A DNA stretch of 64,000 bases from Topomyia yanbarensis (lineage: Eukaryota > Arthropoda > Insecta > Diptera > Culicidae): the NCBI RefSeq assembly GCF_030247195.1, contig NC_080671.1, positions 8,633,343 through 8,697,342 of the forward strand, in the 5' to 3' direction. A program made the translations under genes and the position numbers. Positions within the stretch are counted from its first letter, which is position 1. Each line of letters opens with the position of its first letter. The notes beneath the pieces were generated by a model. It was not told the DNA's origin and made no database searches. It was given only the letters and a program-made list of their open reading frames with translations. Of this stretch, positions 56,371 to 64,000 are shown piece after piece.

Positions 56371-57797
56371 TAGAGCTTCCATCCCGGGAATTTATTTCCC
56401 GGGAATCCCGGGATTTTTGGATATCCCGGGATTCCCGATTCCCGGGAAATTGTGTTTTCTCGTTCCCAGGATTCGGGAATCCCGGGAAAAAAGATTTTTA
56501 ATTTATTCCATAAGAGTTAGATTCTCCAAATGAAATTCTGTAGGAAATCTCTTTACCGGCAAACATTTGGAGTGAGTAGTGAATGCAGATTGTGCTTTTC
56601 CAACTGATTTGCAGATCAATGGACTATATATCTTTAGGTTCACTGATGTTTTCGTGATTTTTTTAGGTATGTAGTCCACGCCATACTCAAAACACTGCTA
56701 AATAATGTTGCATTCATTCAACTTTTCATTCAAAAATGGATTAATTTGCCGGCCTGTATACCGAACCATTTCCTTGCAGTAGCGTTAGTGATGCGCACGA
56801 TATCTCTGCCACCGATGAACCGATTGATCAAATTTTTAACAATTCTTTTAATAGTTTATTTTAATAGTTAGATCTTGAATGAAAGGGCTTGCAATCAAAT
56901 TAGTAATGGAAATTGCGCTACTTTCTTAAAAAATCGATGTGTGTTTGTTTCAAAACTTGGGATGGTTTGTAGTGATATCATGCTTAACGCAAACGCTATT
57001 TAAAATAAGGAATGTTTTTAGAACGTCTTCAGAAATATTTGGTCGGTTCATCGAATGCATATTTCGTCTTATTTGTTATACTGTAACTGTAATATCTGTA
57101 AATTTTTGGATGTATGAAAAGGGATACATAACGCTGTATCTGTCCAATATCCTGCGCATCTGAACTCTTTGAATGCTTTCAAGGATGCAGGCAGGATTTT
57201 TGAAGGGATACGATCAAGCAATACAGATAGGCTTCATCCATCGCTGCACAGTTCGTTCATTATCTGCTTGATTTTGATTCACACTTAATTCGAAATGATG
57301 CTGATCCTGTTGTGACGGAAATGGATTCCATGTATAAACTTTCCTCTTTTGATCGGAAGTAACTGCATACTACCCAGAAGCAGCTCAATCTTTTCATTCA
57401 AAATTACCAAAGAAGGTGCTTTGCATTAAATTGATCACATTCCATCGTATCAGAACAACGAATTTCAATTTTGGACAGTAACTCCAGCAGCTGCGTTTAG
57501 TATATCGTCTCAATCGTAATCGTAATTACCAAAATTTAGACTATACATATAGCCAAGTAAAAGTTTTGCGTAAATTTATTGACGAGTTATCAAATGATTG
57601 AATGATGTGTAGGCCACCAAATCGCTAGCTTCTGACAACTGCTTTAGGGCAGATATACATGCAATCAAACGGGTTTGAAAACTTTTCAATTTATTCTTTT
57701 GTTTTCAAGAGAAACATTCACCTTTTTATTTTTCTTCTGTATTCCCGGGATTTCCCGGGAAATTTAAGCTGAAAACCGTCGGGAAATGGAAGCTCTA
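56371..57797. mobile_element. hAT-type element with 8-bp CTCTTCAG duplication
   Basis: Inverted ends TAGAGCTTCCAT and ATGGAAGCTCTA bound 1427 bp. The exact 8-bp duplication CTCTTCAG lies at 56363-56370 and 57798-57805. Eight-base duplications are the hallmark of hAT transposons. Subterminal DNA on both sides is packed with TCCCGGGAA/TTCCCGGGA words (56381-56480 and 57741-57785), likely transposase sites. The AT-rich interior has short frames only (for example 56939-57163), without a recognised transposase or BED finger. It is a non-autonomous or gutted element. Excision in thought rejoins the LINE RT sequence (VIMEPLF to the KQYPSDDQHGF segment). Confidence 0.88.
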
Positions 57798-57805
57798 CTC
57801 TTCAG

Positions 57806-58983
57806 GCTCACTGTAAGCAGTACCCAAGTGACGATCAACATGGCTTCACGTCAGGGCGGTCAACTGCATCTAACCTGTTATGCTTAACATCCTACATAAC
57901 AGAGAGTATGGAATGTCGCGCTCAAAGTGACGTCGTTTACACCGACTTATCTGCCGCTTTTGATAAGCTAAACCACGATATCACAATAGCAAAAATGGAG
58001 AGATTTGAAATAAATGGTAGTGTTTTGCAGTGGTTTTGATCTTACCTCCCAGACCGAGAGATAGCGGTTGTCATAGGATATTGCCAGAGCCCTATATTCA
58101 CTTCTACGTCAGAAATACCTCAAGGAAGCCACTAGAGACCGTTGATGTTTCTGATATACTTCAATGATGTACATCTAATTCTGAATACTCCACGATTATT
58201 CTTCGCGGATGATCTCAAGATTTTTCGCATAATTCGAACAATTGAAGATTGCAGATTTCTCCAACAGCAGCTTCAAGCCTTTGCTGACTGGTGTAACACG
58301 AACCGCATGTATGTAAACCCGAAGAAGTGCTCGGTAATATCATTTTCGCGGAAAAAGGATTCGATATATTTTAACTACCGTCTACTACAAACAGAAATCG
58401 AACGTGATTCTGGATTCTCAACTTACGTTCAAACAACACGTCTCCTATGCAGTTGGTAAAGCGTCCCGAGCGCTGAGATGCATCTTCAGGATAGCCAAAA
58501 ACTTTACAGTTGCTTATTGTCCCAAAATTGCTGTACCGCGCTTTATCACGATCAATCCTAGAATATTTCCCTGAAGTGTGGTGCCCAAACTACAATAACG
58601 GCGGTGAGAGAATTGAATGCTTACAGCGTCGCTTTTTACGTTTCGCGCTCCGTAGATTGCCGTGGAGAGATCGTGTCCGACTACCTATCTATGAAAACTG
58701 GAGTCAGCTGATTCAAATGGAACCCCTTTATGTTCGAAGGAGGTCATATAGATGCCCCAGCTATATTAGAATAAATCAAAATAAACGTCGCACCACGAAC
58801 ATTATGCAACAACATTATGTTTCGATTACCATTCAGACGCACTAATTATAGTATCCACGGAACCATCACTGGTCTACAATGGATTTTCAACCAGGTTGCT
58901 TCAGCTTTCGATTTCAACGTATCTAGACAAACTCTGCGTCAGCGATTTTCTAGACTTTTTATTCGATCTTTTAACCACATTTG
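57806..58983 (+). pseudogene. RT core and C-terminus of the hAT-split LINE
   Basis: Readable in order: DDQHGFTSGRSTASNLL, motif A VVYTDLSAAFDKLNHD, LQWF-stop-SYLPDRE (TGA near 58039), IPQGSH-stop-RPLMFLIYFNDV (TAG near 58133), motif C LFFADDLKIF (near 58200) and VNPKKCSVISFSRKK. After a shift near 58400, the thumb LTFKQHVSYAVGKASRALRC can be read, then ECLQRRFLRFALRRLPWRDR. The C-terminal block TNYSIHGTITGLQWIFNQVA follows in another frame. Two nonsense changes and at least three shifts make it inactive. Confidence 0.85.
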
Positions 58984-59184
58984 ACTTTTTTACCGTTTTT
59001 TATGAATTATTGTATGACCGTTATTTTTGTGTATGACTTGAATGTTAGAAATAAGTTTATTATTATTGGGGCTTTGGTATCCCTGTTGGTGTAAAAGACT
59101 AGTAAAGAACGAAATCAGAATATATTGGTTCGGATGGAACTTTCCTATGATATTCGAAGATTTGTACCTTGCTATGTTGCCTGA

Positions 59185-59824
59185 TCACTTTCCTGATGGG
59201 AAGGGAAATGAAGTAGAAAGAAGAAAATAAGGATATGAGGTACCGTAATGACATGTATGAGACATAGCACGCTGAATATTACTCATGTGATAATTGCGAT
59301 TGCAATGTCCAGTCATTGCCCTGACTAGAATACTGCAGTTGTGCTTGGAAAAATGCAGCAAATTCTTTGACATTCTCGGACTCACATCCGGCGCAAAAGT
59401 CCTTTGTTTGAACGCAAGTTTGCAAGTTACGCCAATAATTAGCATGTTCGGATACAGCCCAAGAGCGAATCTTGTGCTTTATCCAACTTATCGACAGTGG
59501 TAGAACTGGTTCTGGACCAACGAAGCCCATCGCTGCGCCAGCTCTAACCAATTCGTCCGCCCATTCATTTCCCGCAATACCGGAATGACCGGGTACTCAT
59601 ACAAGGTGGATAACAATTGAAATGTGAAGTACTTCGATTTGAGTTCGACAATCTGTCGAACTAAGTACTTTCAGGGTAGGCTGACTGTGAGAGCAAAAAT
59701 AGATTCTTTTACTGAAATTTCCCCGTTGAAGTTCCGATTGTACTCCACACAGAATCGCAAAGGTTTCAGTTTGGAATGCGGTACAGTATCTACCAAGCGA
59801 ACGAGATTGGTTCAATCTCATCAT
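59185..59824 (-). pseudogene. Antisense RNase H/C-terminal fragment of an RNase H LINE
   Basis: Minus-strand pieces in several frames match the LINE at 46.4-49.6 kb. They are YCTAFQTETFAILCGVQSEL (RNase H Glu region), a weakened FCSHSQPTLKVLSS (the catalytic Asp is His here), ISWIKHKIRSWAVSEHANYW then RNLQTC, and KNLLHFSKHNCSILVRAMTG then HCNRNYHM. The zinc cluster is truncated near 59200. It is a separate, diverged insertion, not a recent duplicate. Confidence 0.8.
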
Positions 59825-60384
59825 AACAAACTACGTATTCTTTAAGTTGTCACTCCATTTAGCCAAACAGCAATTCCTCGCGAGGGGGAGTTCTCACATT
59901 TCAAGTTTTAAAAGGAGAACTACATGTGAGTGTAGTGTCATTAGGAGTAAGTGTATAGGCACCCGTATGCCAGTATTAGTCTAACAATTGCTGTGTAGAC
60001 CCACTGAATCTATTTGGGTTTGAGTCCCTAAGATTCGAAAGTCTTGGTAAAAGCATTTAGGCCGCCCTGTCAATAAGAGTCTGTCGGATAGGTAATTAGA
60101 ACCCGAGTAGTGGGCAAACCCCCACTTACAGTACTACTAAACAGGACTATACTAGAAAAATTACGGGCCCGGGAGGTCCAACATAAGGGCCCCCCGGGCC
60201 CGTAATTAGAACACAGAAACTCATGGAGCTCGACATCAATTGTAAAAAAATCTTTCTCTGTTATTATGTATTTGTGGCATAACTATAGTAGTATACACTT
60301 AGTGCCGTCAATTGAAGTGATTTTTCCATTTCAAAGGGGTATTACGGTAAATATTTTCGTTCATTTTTCATCGTTCTCTGTCCG
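59825..60384. other. No recognisable gene; contains a GC-rich hairpin
   Basis: Short-word repeats (for example GTAATTAGAACCCGAGTAGTGG near 60090 and GTAATTAGAACACAG near 60202) surround the hairpin at 60159-60207. There is no coding content. Confidence 0.4.
60159..60207. repeat. 21-bp GC-rich inverted repeat
   Basis: The arms 60159-60179 (AATTACGGGCCCGGGAGGTC then C) and 60187-60207 are reverse complements with two mismatches and a 7-nt loop (AACATAA). This is a strong hairpin in AT-rich DNA. It may be the centre of a foldback element or a transposon tip. Confidence 0.85.
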
Positions 60385-60596
60385 CACTGAGTGCCTATCA
60401 CCAACGCCAGAGACTCCACAACCAGATATCGGTTCATCAACTCATGGATTGAGACAAATGGTTCTACTTACTTTGCGAAGGAAGATGTGACAAAGAGTTT
60501 TCACCTCAGAAAACCTCACAACCTCGGCTTGGATTGAACCCAGACCATATTACACTGGGCTGAGTGGCGGTCACGGTTACCGCTCAACTCCTGGCG
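60385..60596 (-). mobile_element. Head-proximal copy of SINE-like family 2
   Basis: On the minus strand it has an A-box-like GAGTTGAGCGGTAA (60578-60591) and a B box GGGTTCAATCC (60531-60541). The GGTTTTCTGAGGTGAAAA segment and the (G/A)TTGATG..CCGATATCTGG block follow. It matches 5676-5840. The longer body seen in the other two copies is absent. Confidence 0.75.
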
Positions 60597-60739
60597 TTGT
60601 TTATGATCAAAATTGGCTCAAACAAGAATCCATGAAAATTGATTAAATTTTTTATTAAAATTTCATTTTTTCATAAGTTCAATTAGTATAAAATACTGAA
60701 AAATAGTCAGCTTCTGTACAGCCACCTCGTCCACTTTAT

Positions 60740-61235
60740 TCGCCACAGCCAGTTTATTTGCACAGTTTTACGTCTTCTTTAGGTTCCTCTTGACGATGAG
60801 CTAATGGTGTGTGTTGGGCGGGTTTTTTGTCCTTGGGCGCCACCTGAACGTTGTTGACGTCATAGCACTACGTATTCTTTTTTCCTGCAACAGAAGTATT
60901 CAAAACATCGGCCAAAATTACATGGAAAATTTTTGTTGCTTCATGAAAAGTGCAATCATTCGCGTAAATTTCCTGGTTGACGGTCTTGGTTGTAATAAAA
61001 ATGTCGCTTTTAAAACCACAGGTACAGAAAACTTGCCGAATCAGATAATTCTGTGTGGTCCTCGACAGATTCATATGCTTAAACATATCGGCCACTGTTC
61101 TCTTACGCTTGTCATTACGGTGGTGCAAGTAGTTCGGATTCAGGCGATACGCGAGCAAAATTCGCTTCTTGCTTGGACGACACTTTTATTACTGAAGAAC
61201 AAATGTCAAAATCAAAAAAGAGGTATCTTTCTGCA
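60740..61235 (-). pseudogene. Internally deleted mariner-type transposase remnant
   Basis: On the minus strand the ORF 60868-61158 contains an N-terminal-like stretch (DKRKRTVADMFKHMNLSRTT). It then jumps to the catalytic-side block QVFCTCGFKSDIFITTKTVN then QEIYAND. Further on, in other frames, come NNVQVAPKDKKPAQHTPLAH and RQEEP, matching the region around the third acidic residue. The middle of the protein, with the first Asp block and FWPD, is missing. It is related in type to the fragment at 40600-41033 but not a close copy. Confidence 0.6.
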
Positions 61236-62061
61236 CGCAGACAAATAAGGGTATTTCAGTGTTTTGAATAGAGTGCGAAGAAATGCATCAAATTTAAGTC
61301 GATACCGTAATACGAAATTTTAGTGGCTGTGATAGGAGCCGATTTATCAATAATTCATATTCATCCAAGTCTCTATTGCATCCAGGATTTATCCAGGTCT
61401 CTATAGCACGGATTTGGTCGGATTTTCGTCTAATTTCACCTAGAATTTGTGAAAGAAAAAACACAGTCGGCAAAGTCGGTGCTCTATAACATTACCAAAC
61501 TATGAAAATACAATATCTCGTTTGTTCAATAGTGTAGCTGACTTTCTCCAGATTCGGGGAAAACTGATTCAGGTGATTTTTTCCGAATCCTTCATTTATA
61601 TATTGAATACAATATTACCAAAAAGGCTCCTAGTTAAAACCTTGTACAAATTACAAAAATTATAGCCAAATGGAAAACAAAAAGAACATTTAATGGAGGT
61701 AGAATTTCAAGCGAAAAAATATCGAAAAAAGTAGGAAAACATAATACATAGATAAAATGGAACAAAACGGGATGGTATTTAAAGTAATTGAAATATTAGT
61801 AATTTGCAAATAGTCAGAAACTTATCAAAAATAGGAAAAAAAAATCCAAAGCGGAGAAACAACAAAATTAAGACAATGGAAAAGTTCAAATTTGTGAGAA
61901 ATTTGAAGAAATAGAAAATAAAATAGGTTGAATAATTGAAATTATTAATTAAATTAAACGAAAGAAATGATAAACGAAACTGGAGTAAAATTAAAGAAAT
62001 AGAAAAATATTGCGAAATGTTAAAAAATAAAAAAAAACTGGTAAACAGCAAAACAAAAAAC
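61236..62061. other. Non-coding; strongly A-rich strand at 61660-62060
   Basis: The plus strand from about 61660 to 62060 is rich in AAAA/GAAA words and poor in C. The minus-strand ORF 61779-62051 is pure Phe/Leu/Ile/Asn low complexity and is not a gene. Confidence 0.5.
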
Positions 62062-62870
62062 CTATTTTAATCCACCTAGCGGTGCAATTGTGCCTTTCTC
62101 AATCATGAATCACGAGAATGTGTGCGTTGTTTATATTCATTAAAAACTTTTAAATGCATATATTACATTTTATTATTTTATTATTATTATCACATGACAA
62201 CTATATACAGGAAAATAAATCATTATTCGAGTTCTAAAATTTTGAAAAAGAAAAAACAGCCATGGTAATATTGAACTGAAAAACCTGTTTTAATCCACCT
62301 AGCGGTGCAATTGTGCCTTTCTCATTTCTCTAAACTATGGCACGGAGGCTTTTTATGTTCAACATAATTGTGGAAATGTCCATTACATTCTTAGTACACT
62401 TTGCACTTATACACAATGGCATGCCAGCCACGAACTTGATGAGCTACGTGTCGACGGTGAACAAAAAAATATCATACTCCATTAGCCTAATCAGCATTAG
62501 ATCAATGTTATCTGCTTGCTAACTCATTTTGTCATGCGGGGATGGGTATGTGAGGAGGGCGAAAGTTCCATGAACGAACGACTCCCCAGCTTAAATTGGT
62601 ATGCTTTGTAATATAGTGGTGGTTTAAAGATGACGGGGTTGAAAGGGAGGGGTATGAGGTGGTGGTCTGAGGGGTGATTTAAGGAGATTTTTAAAGGAGG
62701 GGAGTGAGCAGTAGAGAGGAGTGTAACCCCTCTCCGTAAACCATCAACTACGCCCCTGTTAAAACCCAGAACCCTTATGCGAGTCGAAAAAAAAATTTGG
62801 CCGGGATTAGGTTGACGTTTTTCAGAGTGATTGCATAACCTTTCTATATGAGAAAGGCAAAAATGTGCAA
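62062..62870 (+). repeat. Dispersed repeat copies (TTTTAATCCACCTAG family)
   Basis: TTTTAATCCACCTAGCGGTG begins at about 62066 (short fragment) and again at about 62288. The second runs through the block seen at 1340-1440 (ATGTCCATTACATTCTTAGT type, GCACTTATACACAATGGCAT) to ATTGCATAACCTTTCTATAT and GAGAAAGGCAAAA near 62860. Confidence 0.75.
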
Positions 62871-64000
62871 AATCCAAAAAAGTGAATCTTCGTCAAATTT
62901 TTTTCGTGTTTGCATCAAATCTCGACGTTTTATGCACCTTGAATATATTTAGCATCAAAAATAAAAATTCTATTTTAAATTTTTCCTATAGTTTTTATGA
63001 GAAATTTCTGTGTGGCCGCACTCTGAAACCCGTAATTCCGGAACCAGAATTCCGATCGATCCAAAATTCAATAGCAGCCGATGGGAAGGTTGCACCTTTC
63101 ATTTGAGACTAAGTTTGGGCAAATCGGTCCAGCCATCTCTGAGAAAAATGAGTGACATTATTTGACACATACGCACATACATACAAACACATACACACAC
63201 ATACACACACACATACACACTAGACTGCCCAGAAAAATAATGAATTTTTGAAAACTCAATCGGCCCACCCCTGAGTCGATTCCTAGTCCCACCAGGAGTA
63301 CTTGCTCCAAATTTGAAGCAAATCGGACAAGTCTAGCTACCGGACCAACGTGCTTGAAGTATGTTCGGAAGAATTGCAGTACATAACACGAGTTATGTTT
63401 TGGTTAGAAAATTTTAGTTCAATCTGTGACCGCATAGATGGCGCCAACACTAACTTTTCAGCGGAGAGAGATAGAATATCAAGATGTTCGGAAGAATTAC
63501 TGCAATATTCTTGTTCTACAACTTTGTAGAAGACACCTAATTTCTATCTCTCTTCGTTGAAAAGTTAGTGTTGGCGCCATCTGTGCGGTCAGATGTGGAA
63601 CTACAATTTTCTAACCAAAACATAACTCGTATTATGTACTACAATTCTTCCGAACATACTATTCAGCTAAATCTAACCATTATTCCATAAAAATGTTTAG
63701 TTTGTCAGAACCTAGTACTGATACACTATCATGCACTGCTAGGCCCCATGCAAAACTGACTCAGACATCACTTCGTTAAAAGTTTAATAACTTTTCCTAT
63801 TGGAGTCGGATCGCTTTGCAGTCTTCAACAAAGTTCTATTTTTACACACTGTAGATGTCACTCTAATACACACACATACAGACTTTTTCCGATCTCGACG
63901 AACTGAGTCGAATGGGATATGACACTCGGCCCTCCGGGCCGGGATTAGATTGACGTTTTTCAGAGTGATTGCATAACCTTTCTATATGAGAAAGGCAAAA
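62862..64000 (+). repeat. Dispersed repeat unit, interrupted by a foldback copy
   Basis: It matches 1844-2292 block for block and ends at 64000 in GAGAAAGGCAAAA. The CA-rich tract (about 63168-63220) is the site where the foldback at 63219-63866 is inserted. The unit resumes at about 63867 with CACACACATACAGACTTTTT and CGACGAACTGAGTCG. Confidence 0.8.
63219..63866. mobile_element. Internally deleted copy of the foldback at 10871
   Basis: The left terminus, ACTAGACTGCCCAGAAAAAT, and the first 130 bp match the reverse of the right end at 12049. The sequence then skips to the palindrome core (GATGGCGCCAACACTAACTT and its inverse). It continues through GCATGCACTGCTAGGCCCC-type sequence to about 63866, where it loses its right terminus. 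It lies in the CA tract of the dispersed repeat. Confidence 0.85.

Larger units (their letters stand above)
55890..59075 (+). mobile_element. LINE without RNase H, split by a hAT-type element
   Basis: The region before RT motif 1 is readable from about 55890 (MASSIGNYESMTSMTCNGYT; then SSFNQGPDRLPSAILKRHIE near 56140; then DVNNYRGITSLSAVPKLFEL to 56368). The RT resumes at 57806 and runs to the C-terminus near 58983 (SRLFIRSFNH-stop), followed by a short 3' end with TTATTATTATT near 59056. It has several stops and shifts. It belongs to a Jockey/CR1-like RT group different from the LINEs at 27-32 kb and 46-49 kb. Confidence 0.8.

Noticed and set aside
61779..62051. 90-codon minus-strand hydrophobic ORF resembling membrane segments
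   Set aside because: It is pure low complexity read from the A-rich strand.
1..64000. CRISPR arrays, bacterial-type operons, riboswitches or viral insertions
   Set aside because: No regular short-repeat/spacer arrays, no gene clusters with ribosome binding sites and no recognisable viral protein remnants were seen. The window is eukaryotic.

Overview
The window reads as insect, almost certainly mosquito (Aedes-type), nuclear DNA. It is AT-rich, carries very few host codons, and is packed with nested non-LTR retrotransposons, tRNA-derived SINEs, foldback/MITE elements and decayed DNA transposons. Two spliced exons on the minus strand can be assigned to a host gene. The exon at 8141-8257 encodes the highly conserved segment that precedes the SH3 core of the voltage-gated calcium channel beta subunit (Ca-beta/CACNB). 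The exon at 33444-33566 supplies a plausible ATG and N-terminus, ends at a consensus donor, and joins the first exon in phase 0. If both calls are right, most of the window is a 25.2-kb Ca-beta intron (8258-33443), the gene's 5' end and upstream DNA (about 33.6-35.5 kb), and flanking repeat-rich DNA.

Layout. 1-8 kb: dispersed repeats, including a tRNA-derived SINE with a perfect 12-bp target duplication, a 28-bp perfect hairpin, and a 240-bp inverted pair that encloses a second SINE family. 8.1 kb: Ca-beta exon. 10.3-14.3 kb: a composite of nested palindromic elements. 15-17 kb: a GC-rich tandem dimer and a MITE pair. 23.6-25 kb: a foldback element hit by a truncated LINE. 26-32.4 kb: LINE-1 of this window (minus strand), whose ORF1 is split by a 750-bp MITE, whose ORF1-ORF2 spacer holds a truncated LINE, and whose ORF2 carries one frameshift. 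33.4-35.3 kb: Ca-beta first coding exon and GC-richer unique DNA. 35.7-43 kb: a TA-flanked element, a LINE cut by a 1.77-kb transposon, a mariner-type transposase remnant and a large foldback. 46-50.8 kb: a LINE with an RNase H domain plus foldback MITEs. 51-54 kb: mostly unique DNA. 54.5-59.9 kb: RT fragments, a LINE split by a hAT-type element with an 8-bp duplication, and an antisense RNase H LINE fragment. 60-64 kb: a SINE, a mariner-type remnant and dispersed repeats.

The most interesting pattern is three otherwise dissimilar elements (12252-14126, 23585-24988, 38770-40542). Each starts with the same octamer CACAGTGG and is flanked by a 5-bp duplication (CAGTG, CACCG, GGGCG). A CACAGTG terminus with 5-bp, often GC-rich duplications is the signature of Transib/ProtoRAG-type transposons. 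I see no intact transposase. No intact mobile element, CRISPR array, functional tRNA gene or viral insertion was recognised. Element family names are deliberately conservative because no database search was possible.
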